From Paramecium octaurelia (lineage: Eukaryota; Ciliophora; Oligohymenophorea; Peniculida; Parameciidae): a stretch of DNA of 64,000 nt. Positions within the stretch are counted from its first letter, which is position 1, and every line of letters begins with the position of its first letter. The notes below the pieces were generated by a model. The model was not told where the DNA came from, ran no database searches, and was given only the letters and a program-made list of their open reading frames with translations. The stretch spans positions 644,750 through 708,749 of the forward strand of contig CAJJDP010000006.1 in assembly GCA_905182995.1 (NCBI GenBank), given 5' to 3'. Both the position numbers and the translations under genes were made by a program. Positions 50,806 to 63,016 of this stretch are shown piece by piece.

Positions 50806-52676
50806 ATGTTCTGTTGCGGTTCAAAAAAGAAGAAATCGAAGTAGTTTTTTGGAATTTTAGGAAGAGTGCCAAGCCAGAAGAGCCATCCACGAATTCCGAC
50901 ACGCATTCTCTAAAAAAGGAAGAAGAATCCCAAAAAGCTTATGTTCCACCACCTGCCCCTGTAAAACAAATTGGCTAAGTTTTTATAAAAATTAACTCAA
51001 ATTAGGAAATGCTGAGGCAGATGTAATAGATTAAAGACTTACGTGAACAAGGTTAATTTGACAAAAGGTATTTAAATCCTAAGTTCTTAGTGTTTAATAT
51101 GAACAAAGTTACATCACCTAGTTGATAAACAGAGAAAATATACAACAGTAGTATGCGCTCGAATTTACATGGGCAGTTAATTATACAAATCATTTAAAAG
51201 GAAAAGCTGGGATTGGATAAATAAATAACTCTAAACTTGTAGGACCTAATTAACAATTGAGAATCGGATTGAAATAAGATGTAGACTATGTAGCCCTAAA
51301 TGAATAAGCTTGGGTCTTCGTATAGTAGATGTATGGAGGAGGTCCAGAAGTGAAAATCATGCCTCCTCCTAAACCCGAATCTTAAGCATAACCTAATAAC
51401 ACTTAATACAAGCCACCAAGACCATCATAATCCAGTATTAATAACACTCAATCTAAGCCACCAATACAATAATCAACCATGAGATAAACATAAACCAATT
51501 CAAGATTCATTCAATAAAATCCTATGGCCTAGACAATTTCAATCATGGCGACTCCAAAATCTGTCGATAGACAAATATCACAGATTGTATAACCTCAACC
51601 AAGAAATGATAGTGTTCAAAATTCTAGAAAAGTACATCAAGAATAAAAAATAACTTACACCTCTTAAGGCTAACTTCCAATTATTGGATTGGCAAATCCT
51701 AGATATTATTGTTATTTGAATTCAGCCCTACAAGTTCTCTTGAGCATTGACTCTCTTACTGAAGGTATTTTAGCAATTCAACCAAAATACGGACAGAAAT
51801 TCTTAACTGCGTATTAAGAATTATTAAGATCAGTACTATATTTATTGTCATTATTTAAGGTTAAAAAAACAGGCTCTTATTCTTCAATAGCAGCAAAGAG
51901 TGTTTGGGATGCATGTTCTGGAAAATTCCAATTTAATTAATAATAAGACAGTCATGAATTTCTTTTGTTTTTTTTGGGGAAAATTCAAGAGGAACTAGTG
52001 GGCAAATACAAAAATAAATAAGAATTCAACTCAGCCGAATAAGCTTGGAGTGATTATACATCCAAAAATCAAGATATTATTGATTTAATTTTTGCAGGGT
52101 AATCTACAAGTTAATCTTATTGTAAATCTTGTAATTAAGTTTGTGAAGGGTATGATCCAATCTGGGATTTATCTTTGCCAATTAAGTAATAGTATTAAGA
52201 GTATTCCTAGTAAGTCATACACTGGAATTGATTTGATGGACTGTTTAAAATCTTACTATAGAGAGGAAGTAATAAACGACACTTGGAAGTGTGACAAGTG
52301 CAAGAAATCAAATAAATCAGTGAAAAGAAGGATGTTTATTAGTTAGACTCCAAAATACTTGATTATTTAATTCAAAAGGTTCACTACTTTTCCAACCTCT
52401 CAAAAGATTAATGATTCAATTTCGTACCCTGAAAAGTTGGACATTTAAGAGTAATGTGCTAATATTCATTCTAGATTCTGCTCCAAAGGGTTGCAAACTC
52501 AATATAAACTAAAAGCTCTTATAACTCATATGGGTTAGATTAATGGTGGACATTATAAGGCCTACGCTGAAAGATATGATAATTGGTATTTATTTGATGA
52601 TGAAAATGTATCAAAGATAAATGGGAAATAATTATCTGATAGATCAGCCTATGTATTGCTTTATGAGAAATATTGA
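50806..52676 (+). CDS. Ubiquitin-specific protease (USP, C19 family; 600 aa)
   Basis: USPs remove ubiquitin from proteins. The catalytic Cys box reads GLANPRYYCYLNSALQVLL (usual form GLxNLGNTCYxNSxLQ). It is followed by QDSHEFLLFFLGKIQEEL, a zinc-ribbon pair (CKSCNQ and WKCDKCKK) and the His box GGHYKAYAERYDNWYLFDDE. The core therefore looks active. The N-terminus MFCCGSKKKK has a Cys pair next to a basic cluster, suggesting palmitoylation. A DUSP-like region may precede the disordered Pro/Gln linker (about residues 190-280). Introns are 50841-50860 (20 nt), 51068-51090 (23 nt) and 52186-52210 (25 nt); the spliced length is a multiple of three. The substituted Cys box (PRYY in place of LGNT) is unusual and could affect the oxyanion pocket. 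Confidence 0.92.
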
Positions 52677-52853
52677 TATTTAATTCATTTGCTTTTTAAT
52701 ACGATTGGAGATCTATATAAACTATTTATCTTAGTATCTAATTGTCAATACTTAAATTTTCTAAGTTAATAAATACATAATCCCAATTAATAATAGAAAT
52801 TCTAATTTATAATAAAATAATCCTCTAAATAAATAGAATAAACTATAAATAAC

Positions 52854-55407
52854 TCATTTAAACGTTTTGTATGCTTTCAATCTTTTGTCATTGATGTCGA
52901 TTGCCTCTTTTAATAACTTAATTAAAAAGTCATTTTTTGTCTTAGTAAGTGCCTCTTTAGATAATTGCTGATAAGCTTCCAGATTTTCACCTATTGGATA
53001 CAGATTATTGAAGAATGCCTTAGCATATTCAGATTCCTTTGTCTCAAAAATTTAAACGATAACTTCAAAAAATCTTACCTCATACTTTGCCAATTAATCT
53101 ATAAATTTCTCATGATTAAATGCTCTCATTACTTAAGAGACTTATTAAACGCTCTCGTTCTTATCAAAACTCATGAAATATGACCATAGCTAATCTCTAT
53201 CCACACTCAAAGATTCTAAGAACCTTTTATGTTTCTTATGGTCTGCATCCTTAAGAGCCAATTTATCATAGAGATTCCATTGAACTTTATTATATAAAAA
53301 CTAATTATAAATATAAGTCCAACCATCTTTCACTCCAATCTCATCAATATTAATAGATGACAATCTCTCAATTGTTCTAGACCAACTGATGTAATGAGAT
53401 CTCAAGGTTAGCAATTTGCTCTATTCTTAAGTGCAATCAATCAATTATTTAACTGTAGATGCTAAGTTTTCTCTTACTTTTGCCCTATATCTATAGGGTG
53501 TATAATTGTTAACGCCTGCAGCACACCAATTCAATATAATTTTTATGACTGTGTCATCTGTCTCATGTAGGAGAAAGTTAGAAACTCCTTATTAGAAATC
53601 TAAAAAGCAAGTTTGTCCATCCCTAACTTAATCAAAGATAGATTGAAGAACCAATAACCGATTCAAACTATTTTCAATAGTTGATAAATTTTGTAAGATT
53701 TATTAGGTTTATTCTTTATTATAACTTACTTTGATGTAATTTTCATCATTATAGTTGAGAATGAGCAAACTTCCTTCTTTTAAGTTGTCAATTTTTATAG
53801 TTGTGATTTCTTTGGCATCAACTTGAATCTTGTGAGTGATCCATGAATTATTAACGAATTAACCAATAGTAATGGCATGCTTTCTTAAATGTGAACCACT
53901 TTATTTGATGATTATCTAGTTATTTTAAGTAGTATATGAAAGAACATTAAATCCAGATGTCATAATCCATTCTTACTTAAATTCTTCCCAATTCACATTT
54001 TTATTAATGCTCATAGATTCAAAGAAGTCGCTTAATTTTGTGTTTCCATATGCATGTTTCTGGAAGTATAGACCCATTGCCTTTGAAAATCCTTCTCTTC
54101 CCATTGTAAAATAAATCTATTTGATCAAAGCAGCTCCCTTGGCATATGTAATACCATCAAATATATTTTCAGCCTAATCTGTATTGTCTATCTAACAATA
54201 GATAGGATGAGTGGTTGACTTCTCATCTGTTACATAACCCCATAGTTTTCTTTCCAAAAATTATACCCAATAATTTACTTATTCTCCTTAGCACACATTA
54301 TCTTAACATAAATGTGAAATGAATTCAGCAAAGCTCTCATTCAACCAAAGATCATCCCACCATTCCATTGTTACTAAATCGCCAAACCACATATGAGATA
54401 ATTCATGTATTATTGTATTAGCTCTGGAAGCCACTTGAGATTTGGGCACAGGTTCTTTGAAAACATATAAATCATTTATAGTGACTGCTCCTGCATTCTC
54501 CATGGCTCCAGTTGAATACTCAGGACAAAAGATTTGATCATACTTTCCAAAAGGATATTTGTATTAAAATAGTTCATCGAAAAACTTCATACTGTCTGAA
54601 GTCACTTTAAAAATAGAATATGCATCATTCATAACAAACTTTAAAAGGGATTTTCTGCAATATAAACTTTGTGGAATTTAATTATGTAACAATTCTTCAG
54701 GTGCTTTGATCTCCACATAAGGTCCTGCTAAAATTGCATATAAATAGGTAGATAGAGGCTTTGTCTAATCAAATTCCCATATTTTATATTGTTAATCAAA
54801 AGGAAAATACCCTTTGTCTTAAACAAATTAAGGTACTCTGGGATTTTCTAGATATCTCTCATTGCTAATGACTTTCCATTCTTTGGGCGCATAGGCAAAA
54901 AGTTTAAATGTTCCCTTCAAATCAGGTTAATCAAAACAAGGAAACATTTTGGATGCATGATGAGGCTCACATTATGAATACACATATTGATCTTCGTTGT
55001 CCATAAAACTGTGCAATCCATGCCCTGTTGTTGAGTACTGATTCTGGAAGTAGACTATATATTGATATCATTATTATACCTTCTATTCTATTTTAATCCT
55101 TTCTCAAACCTTACTCTATCCATAATTTATTTCCATCTTGCTTAATATTTTAGAGTGTTTAATTATTAACAATCAATGACGATATATCTTAACCCTAGCA
55201 GTCAAGAAATAATGACTTTGGCTCTTTCAATTAGAAATTCATCTAAGCTATTCCTCTGTACTTTTATCCTTTTAATAGCTCGATGTACATTGTAGTTTCA
55301 ATTGGAGAGTTTGAGAATAATGATTTTCTCAGCTTAGCTTCAGAATGTGTTAAGGAATACCTCACTTTATTTCTGAATTACTATTATTATTGCAGTATTC
55401 TAATCAT
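52854..55407 (-). CDS. M1-family zinc aminopeptidase (842 aa)
   Basis: This is a puromycin-sensitive-type aminopeptidase that trims N-terminal residues from peptides. The exopeptidase motif [10 protein letters not shown] and the zinc site [12 protein letters not shown]...WLNESFAEF (HExxH-x18-E) are intact. The N-terminal beta domain is recognisable from [13 protein letters not shown] and [14 protein letters not shown]. The C-terminal ERAP1-like helical domain runs to the end ([19 protein letters not shown]). One intron, 55055-55079 (25 nt), is needed; the spliced length divides by three. The ATG at 55407 (reverse strand) is the most upstream in-frame start and begins with a short Gln run. No signal peptide or membrane anchor is seen, so it is probably cytosolic. 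Confidence 0.94.
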
Positions 55408-55554
55408 AATTAAATTTATTAAACAAAAAAATTATAAGTTCAACTTAAATGCTAATTCATATCATGTTCTTAAAATTCCAAAAATTTAAGAATCTATTTG
55501 TGAGATTAATTTGCTTAGAATATATATGTATATTATAAAATATTATTATATAAA

Positions 55555-58500
55555 TCAGGGATGTGATCCAATATCTTTAAACATTTATGCAGCCATATCT
55601 GCTAGCTAGTTTTTTCTATTCAAATTAGCTCTTACAATATCTTCTAAGGATATAACTTATTTTTCTGCTAGTTCCTTCTTGATATACATTAGATATGTTG
55701 ATCTGCTCATTTCTGCAAATTTCGGCATAAATTTTAAATATGTTCTCTCATCATCATCAACGTATTATTTGGATCCCCCTTTCTATTTAAAAAGCATCTT
55801 CTTCAACTCTTTGTTTTCAATATCCATCTTCCTTTCAACTGCATCAACTATCATTCCAATAACTTAATGAGACTTTTTCTATTATTTTTCAACCTGATCT
55901 TTTATAACCTTCTTTGCTTTCTATAGCTTTTCTTATTATAATATTAAGTCTGTTCCTTAAGCATCCATCGAAATCACAGTTTAACTTATTTAAGGACTTT
56001 CCTTAACACTTTTAACTTCCTTTTGTCTCTTTAGTATGGTTTTAGGCAAGCTTGTTTATGAATTTGATTTTTGTTAACTCAAGGAAACTTAGACTAAATT
56101 CTTTGGATCATCTGCCACAACTTGAGATTGGTGTAATTAAGAGGGTTAAAGAGAGACTTATTATGTTTATTATTTATCTCCTTATTGTACAACTATTTTT
56201 ACACTCTTCTTTTATTTTACATGCTGTTATTATTGGCTCTGATTGTCTGGAACATCTAAAGATATTTCTTTTTCTAAAGCTGATTTGAGTTTTAAGATTC
56301 TTTCCTTTTCTCTCATTTCTCTTAATTAATTGGCAAAGAATTTAGCTAATCCTAATGATTCCCTATGTTTATAGATCAAATCTTTAAGTTTCTTCTTTTT
56401 GCTTTTTTCTAATACCTTTTTTAAATAATTAGTTTCTTCTGGATCCTTTAAATCGATATTCACATTAGTTTGAACTATTTTTTTACCAGCAACCATTTTA
56501 TCAATCTTTCTTCTTTTTAAGTCCCTGAGATCCTTTTCTGCAGTAATTTTACCATCTATAATGTGAGCAAGATCTTTAACTTTGGTATCAATCTCAACCT
56601 TTACAGGAGGTGTCTTAAAAGATTCCTTATAAAACATAATTTCTTCTTTGGCTTTAAGATTCAACATCCTTTTTCCAAACTAAAACTCCTTTTTATCAAA
56701 GTCTTCCTTCTTTCTCAAAGTGAATAATTGCCCTAATATACTAAAATACACAATTATTTTACTCATTATAATCTCTGATCTCATTGGATTGAATCTTTCC
56801 ATTGACCATTTTGTTAACATATACATCTAAATCCTACTTGTGATGTTCATCTCTATCTGGATGTTCTCTATACTCTAGATTTTCCAATTGTCTTTTTAGC
56901 AAAGCTCCAGTATTGCTTACATTCTTCTCCTCTTATACTTTTGGTTTCTGATATTCATTAAAATATTGAGTAGTTGTCAATATCCTTGACTTATAATCTT
57001 AGGGTCTTTCGAGACCAATTTTGATTAAGCCCACAGACTTACCCTTCTATCTGTTGGGCTTAACTATTTTTCTATTATTTGGCTTTCTGGAAGTTGATAA
57101 TGGTCTTTTTTCATCAAACAACTTTGACTCGAATTATAAGTTGTCCATGGATGGAGCAAAGAAACTGCCCTCAAAAAAGCTATCCTTACTATTAGAGTCA
57201 CTATCAAATATATTGATCGAAGCATCAGTGCCATGAGGTTATGATTATTCAACTATTTTATTATCAAATTATTGTTTTTTTTTCTATTCTTCCTTTACCT
57301 AAGTTTTAAAATGCAACTATTCGTTCAATGATTTGATTTAGAAGAGATTAAACATGTCACTGTTGAATTTCTTTAGATAATCAGATTCTGATTGTTCTCT
57401 CTAATCTCTTTAATTCTTTCTGATCTTATGCAATTCTGAATCCAAAATAGACTCAGCTATGTAACTCAAATCTGCCAAATCCTTTAGGTTCTGTTCCAAT
57501 TTATGTTTGCCTTCGCTTGCCAATTTAATAATGTATTTTTTGAATTCATCAATTCCTTGAATGTATTTATCAGCCAACCAACTGGCCGTAGTTAAGGTTT
57601 CAACAATCCTATGATAATTATTTTCTGCCTCATAATTACACATCATAATGATTAATGCTGACAATGTTGTTATCACACATCTTTTCATTCTTCTTCTCTC
57701 CCTATTTTGGGATAAGTAACACTTATATACCTCTATTTATTTTTCTTCTATACGAATTTTTCCTGATTTATCCTGATTCTCATCTCCCCGCATAAGATCA
57801 CTATGGCTTCCTCTGCAACTCTTAATGACTCCTTATATTCACTTATTTCGTACAAATAATTGGCCAAATACATCTTTACCCTTGCACACGCATTCACTAA
57901 ATTAGGATTGGGAGTGTCAATAATTTGTTTGGCAATTCTTTAAGCTTCCACCAAATAATAATAGGCCACTTTTGGTTTGTTTGCTTTCTTGAAAATTAAA
58001 TTGGCCATTAATTGAAGTTCAATCAAATTATAAAAGTACTGATCCAACTCAAATTGAATATTCAAAGGTTTGACAGTTTTTACAATCATATTTGCAATTC
58101 GACTGGTTTCTGAAATCTCCTGTTCGTAAGGGTTCATCAATTCCTTAACTTATTTTTTAGTTCTCTCCTTCTTGGGCTTATCGTATTCATTGATCTTATA
58201 AAAGAGTACTGTAACTTCGTGTTCCTTTATTCTCTCTTCGCCTTCCTCATCAGAGCTTGTCAAATGAGACACTTCCTCCAAACTAATTAGCTATTTAATT
58301 GCCTTACACAACTCCCTTCATCTCATTCGGTATAACTTTTTAAATATACAGATTAATGTATTTGTATAACTCAAAAATAGCTTGGCTTCCCCTATGAAAT
58401 TTCTGGAGCATAATCTCTGGTCTGTCTTGTTCGATGTCAGGCTTAAGCAATCCTTACTTGAGAATTTTGTTAATGCAATTAATCATTCTGCGATTCAACA

Positions 58501-58749
58501 TAACCATTTCTCCTAATTCTAGGTCTTTTCGTTGATTGTAAAATTTTTCTAAAAGCTAGAATGCACGCTTATAGAGTTTCTAATCACGTATATTTATATC
58601 GAATTTACTTTCTAAATCATCTTCCCAGTCTCCCTATGAATGTAATCATAGCTGCCCTACAATAGACTTTTTAATTTACTCTCCTCCTTATTTTGTTGTT
58701 ATTGCTATTGTTAATGTGAAGTGTTAACAGAAGAAGTTTCTTTTTGCAT
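55555..58749 (-). CDS. TPR-type helical repeat protein (1027 aa)
   Basis: The N-terminal about 430 residues are antiparallel helices with TPR-like character (VAYYYLVEAQRIAKQIIDT, YEISEYKESLRVAEEAIVIL, AENNYHRIVETLTTASWLA). A charged disordered linker follows (DASINIFDSDSNSKDSFFEG), then a Lys/Glu-rich helical region and a basic Gln-rich stretch before a final ordered segment (RTYLKFMPKFAEMSRSTYLM). Four introns join the frames: 58580-58608, 58316-58349, 57702-57730 and 56733-56751 (29, 34, 29, 19 nt). The total is an exact multiple of three. If the 19-nt intron is wrong, the 3' part would be a separate gene starting at ATG 56766. Function is unknown; TPR proteins typically scaffold complexes. 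Confidence 0.8.
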
Positions 58750-58769
58750 TTATTAATTTAATTATAAAA
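58750..58769. promoter_or_regulatory. 20-bp gap between divergent start codons
   Basis: The TPR gene (ATG 58749, reverse) and the BTB/RING-like gene (ATG 58770, forward) start back to back with only 20 AT-rich bases between them. Any promoter elements must overlap coding sequence or lie in this gap, so the pair may be co-regulated. The spacing is direct observation. Co-regulation is inference. Confidence 0.6.
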
Positions 58770-59995
58770 ATGGAGACAGATGTAATAGATTTAGGGAAAA
58801 ATTTCTTCGGCAATCCAGCTCTACTTGTTTAGCAATCGTTTGTGGACCTAAAGTTGAGACAAACCAACAACGCAACTTTAATTTTCTACCAAAGTAATTC
58901 AATAGCAAAGGCTAATAGAATTTCCCCCTGTACAATTCTAGATTTTAGACGGTTTTATTCTACCAGAAATCAAATTGGGTAAGATTCATCATCAATTCTT
59001 GAAACCGAGCCAACATGTCATTCCTTATACCATTGATTTTCATTTGGAAAATTAGGACCCCAAGGATCTCTTCTAATTATTTTTATCATTTTTATACACA
59101 GGAAGAGTGATATACCAGGCGAAGGTGCACTACTTACCCTTACTCAAATTAGCCATCTACTTTTAATGTGACATTCTCATCCAATGTTTACTCAATTAAC
59201 CAAAGCAATCAGGTATAATTAGGAATTTTTTTCTAAAATTTCTATGTGATATTTTTAATGACTAAACTTACACTTAAACCTTACTCTCTCATTAAAAAGC
59301 ATAAAGTTTCTTAGAGAGAATGATTATAGATACTTCCCCTATCATTATAAAACACACAGAATTGCATAATCATAATAAAAAGGAAGCTCAAGATTAGATT
59401 ATAAATTGTACCATTATCAAATATTTTTAGCCTTTAAACAAGTAAGTCCACAGCTATTCAATGTGATGGCAGACGTTTTGAAGGCCAATTCTTAAAAAAT
59501 CATTTACCTTAGTGCATTGCTATTCTTTTTGGACAAGTATGAAAATCCTTGGATCAAAACGATGGAAGGGATTTACCTGGGAAAAGTGTACGAATTAGTA
59601 GATGAAGAGTTCTACAATTATCACGAAGAGTGGTTAACTGAAAGATGCAAATTAGTATTCAGAACGTAAATAGACAATACATAAAATCAACCTTATCATA
59701 TGCAACACACAGTAGTTTGTGATTTTGTGTACTTCTTATATAACTATTTATTAGGAATAAATCATTTGTGGCTACTTGTTCTCATCTGACATGTTTGAAT
59801 TGCTTCTACTAATATTTGAAACACCGATCACAATTCAAATTTTCTTGTAAGGAAATGCCTATAAAAACCAGATGTTTGTCGAGACATCTTAATAAAAACA
59901 TATGTGACTGCGTTTATTAAGATCAAGATTACTTACAATTACAAAAATATGAAATTAATGAATTATTAAATTTATACCTTTAAGAAAAAATCTGA
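58770..59995 (+). CDS. BTB/POZ-type protein with C-terminal RING-like cysteine cluster (383 aa)
   Basis: The middle resembles a BTB fold followed by BACK-like helices: DPKDLFQLFLSFLYTGRVIY, HYLPLLKLAIYFQCDILIQC, then KQVSPQLFNVMADVLKA. The C-terminus has a Cys/His cluster (VCDFVNKSFVATCSHLTCLN followed by CF, later FSCKEM and CDCVYQ) recalling a degenerate RING or in-between-RING zinc site. BTB proteins often serve as substrate adaptors for cullin-3 ubiquitin ligases. A BTB plus RING-like combination would place the protein in ubiquitin transfer; this is inference. Introns are 58894-58918, 59408-59430 and 59729-59754 (25, 23, 26 nt), and the spliced length is divisible by three. The stop is 59993-59995, 37 bp from the convergent next gene. 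Confidence 0.75.
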
Positions 59996-60032
59996 TATAA
60001 TAATAATAGTTATTAAATTTATTCTAAATTTA

Positions 60033-60986
60033 TCACTCATATCTGCAAAAATGCTCAATGAGGTCTGATATATCTTCAAAATCTGCTCCTAATTTAAGAA
60101 AATACTCCTTGGACTTCTCACTCATAATTTCGATCACTTTTTCAGATTATTTGAGTGCATGATCATGCAATTATTGTAATGAAGTCGTTTCTTTAGATTT
60201 CTAATGCATAAAATAAATTGGTAATCTGTAAATTAATAACATTTAATACGCTATTTTATCCTAATAAAAATTGCACTCGTTGTTATTCACTACAGCCTTT
60301 AATAATGTATTTGACATGGTTGGTAGATTCCTTACAAAGTACTTCATCTGATTCTAAAAATCAATACACAACCCTAAATATACGCCTGCTTTAAAAGCAT
60401 CGTTCAATTTATTCAAATCTCCATTCTATACCCAATATGTCAAACTTGCTTTAATAGTACTCATACATTGTTGTAAATGCAAATTTACTGGCACATTGAT
60501 GATAAGCCAATTGATACACTTCTTCAGGCACTATGCTATTTGCTCCATTTTCCTTTATCTTCTAAAACAGATCATACTCATAGAACACTCCTTTGGCTGC
60601 CTCTTCTTCCAACATTGATAAAAAGAGTGGGACCTCAACTTGTTACATGATATTTGCACTTAAGACTGATCTATTTTGAAATTAGGCATGTCAATACGCT
60701 TTTGAATGAAAGAAATCTCCTCCTAAAACCAATTTCTTATCTGATAATTTATTGTAGATAATTCTTTCTAAACTGAAGATAGAGGGCTTCTATGCGTGGT
60801 AGCCTAAAATGTTGGAAATTCTAATTCATTACGATCTACCATCATGTGTAAACTAAGCGCTATTTGTATGTTCTCTAAACAGGCTGCCAATTTCAATGTT
60901 TACTCAGATAAAGCTGATTTTCTTAAACTCTTGGATATTTAAAACACTGTCTTAGGTAATGCAAATCTCATTGGGTACCTGTACAT
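60033..60986 (-). CDS. Divergent polyprenyl-diphosphate-synthase-like protein (291 aa)
   Basis: The segment LVLGGDFFHSKASVLSANIM, followed by EVPLFLSMLEEEAAKG and YHQCASKFAFTT, matches the middle helices of trans-prenyl synthases (usual form LAGDxLxxxA...E...G, then YxxKTxxL). The aspartate-rich DDxxD metal sites are not seen, as in the non-catalytic PDSS2-type subunit of the ubiquinone side-chain synthase. The N-terminus is basic and hydroxylated (MYRYPMRFALPKTVFQISKS), fitting mitochondrial import. Introns are 60804-60832, 60671-60697 (with in-frame TGA) and 60445-60466 (29, 27, 22 nt); the spliced length divides by three. If correct, it would partner an active subunit encoded elsewhere for ubiquinone synthesis. 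The assignment rests on a few motifs, and another all-helical protein remains possible. Confidence 0.5.
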
Positions 60987-61121
60987 TCGATAAAAAATTG
61001 ATAAGTTTTTAGGACTTGATGGTATCTGAGTAGTATATATTTGTTTACATTTTTCATTATTCTTTATTATGTTTCTGATATGAATTTTGGATCTATTTGT
61101 AAGGAATTACTTTGCAAAACT

Positions 61122-61371
61122 TCATATTTAAATATTCATACATTAAGGAATGGGAAATTTGTAAAGAGTGTGCTTGGACTAAAACAAAGTAAAATTATAA
61201 TATTACATATTTTCCTACAATCTTAACTGTCTCCACCATCTCTTCAATATTAATCTCAATATCAAAAGGCCTCAGAATTTTTATTATGTTATCGATCTGG
61301 ATGAGTGGCTTCTGTCTTTAGAATAAATCTTTGTTAAAAGAGCAAAATCTAAAGGCAGATCTAAATAGCAT
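61122..61371 (-). CDS. Small probable mitochondrial protein (73 aa)
   Basis: The ATG at 61371 (reverse strand) begins MLFRSAFRFCSFNKDLFQRQ, an amphipathic Arg-rich presequence typical of mitochondrial import. A 28-nt intron, 61179-61206, then joins the frame to TGA 61122-61124, with an exact multiple of three. The body (IDNIIKILRPFDIEINIEEM) is a short acidic helical domain. I do not recognise the family; a small subunit of a mitochondrial complex is one possibility. Confidence 0.55.
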
Positions 61372-62464
61372 AATTAATTTATATTAATCTCTTTCATAAT
61401 TTTATAGCATAAATAAATTCTCAAATCTATGATATTTATATCTTCAATTTGTCAACTTATGACTGGACCACAATTAATTTCATGGCTTCCGATTTCATAT
61501 TCCTAAACAATTCTGAATAAATGACATACTATTAAATAAATCCTTTAAATATATCAAAAAGATACATCCAAAAATAAAAGATTAAGGCTAAACAATAATA
61601 AAGTTGCTTAATAGTTCTTTTAATTATTCTATTTTATACTTTTCCATTACTTAAACTAACTACATTGCAACAACCTAAAGAAATCATCTGCTTTTTCTTT
61701 GTGAACACTAAAGGACTTTTTTCTTCATTAAGAATATTAGTAAAAAATAAAAGCTTTGTCGAATGCAAAACAATCAGAAATCAAATTTAACTATTTCAAA
61801 TTTCAGATATTCGATAAATTATTAAATTAGTCGTTTGATCTGATGAAAATTTATTGAAATTTTTATTTCCTCAAATAAGATTTCTTAATTAGCTTAATGT
61901 ACATTGTTTATTTAATCTTTTCCTAAAATATTGTAATATTGTTTCAGAGATTGACAACATAATTACACTATTTCTCTTCCTTGAGACATAGAAACTTCAT
62001 TTACAAGGGTTCTGCAATTGTTTTCTAAATTTTACCCTAAAATAAAAAAAAACAGCTTAGAGGTTGATAGAATATTTCAAGAAAATAAAAATAAAATCAG
62101 ATTAAATTATTTGAAAAGTAAAAATGCTAATCAAAATTTATAAATAATCTGAAAGGAAAACTTTAGCAAAGAAAATACAACTATTCAATTTAATTTATAT
62201 CAAAGAATTAAGATCAATAATCTTGTGTCAAATGTTCTCTAAACTATTTAACAGAATAATAAATTGAATAATCAAGTTCCTACTACCTTTTTTAATTTAA
62301 CAAAGCAAATATGAAGAGTATAAATTCAAAAATTGCTTAGTTACTAAATCGAATTATTATAAATAATCATAGTAAATTTATTGTTCAAAGAATCATATCA
62401 ATAATATCAATCTCAATTTCTTTTTGTAATACATACAAACATCAAGCATTTCCTAAATATTATT
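61372..62464. other. Intergenic, 1.09 kb, no convincing gene
   Basis: AT-rich DNA. One plus-strand frame (from ATG 61482) is interrupted by only four TGAs over about 330 codons. That is close to random expectation here, and the segments do not join through plausible micro-introns. No RNA gene or repeat is recognised. It lies between minus-strand genes and must hold the promoter of the small mitochondrial-type gene. Confidence 0.6.
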
Positions 62465-63016
62465 TCATTAATGAAATACTTTGTTTGCTACGGTTTTAGT
62501 TACAACGTAAAATGAGTGTAAAATTACTAGCCACCATGAAGAATCACTCACAATTACCATTACTACACTTAAAGGAACTAGCAACAACTCATATTTGCAT
62601 CTAAAATCGAAAAAAAATTCTTTAGTAAATTATATTGTAAAAACAAAGTTTCTGCATACTATAAAATATCAAAATTTCTTACCATCATACATAAATCCTC
62701 CTCGTAAATTAATGTATTCTGTAATGCCAACTACATAATGTATTACAATTGGTAGATGATACATGAAATTGTTGGTACATTTAAAAAGACTAATATTCAT
62801 TAAATAGAGTATATTCATTGTAAAATCAGTGTGCATGGATTTTCGTCTAATCAGCCCTAAAACTGAGCTTATTATTCCAATATAACAGCCATTAAATTAA
62901 AAGGATACTAAAACAACATAAAACAGTTTTATGTAATTCTCAATAGAATAAAGATGCCTTTTAAGTGGAGGTTCACTGTTTAGTGAATATGATTGTTTTT
63001 CATATGATTAATACAT
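62465..63016 (-). CDS. Multi-pass membrane protein (175 aa), unknown
   Basis: The ATG is at 63016 (reverse strand) and the TGA at 62465-62467. An intron at 62659-62682 (24 nt, with in-frame TGA) gives an exact multiple of three. After a short polar N-terminus come about four hydrophobic segments (IKLFYVVLVSFQFNGCYIGI, NILYLMNISLF, HLPIVIHYVVGI, LLVPLSVVMVIVSDSSWWLV). The general layout recalls small ER membrane proteins such as the TMEM33 group, but I see no diagnostic motif and leave it unnamed. Confidence 0.66.

Noticed and set aside
53690-53745. Candidate intron in the M1 aminopeptidase (GTAAGTTATAATAAAG)
   Set aside because: The frame reads straight through with sensible sequence ([14 protein letters not shown]) and the total length is divisible by three without it.
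61482-62470. Plus-strand frame with four long TGA-free segments, resembling a pseudogene
   Set aside because: Four TGAs in about 330 codons match random expectation for this base composition. The segments do not join through GT...AG micro-introns and no family motif appears.
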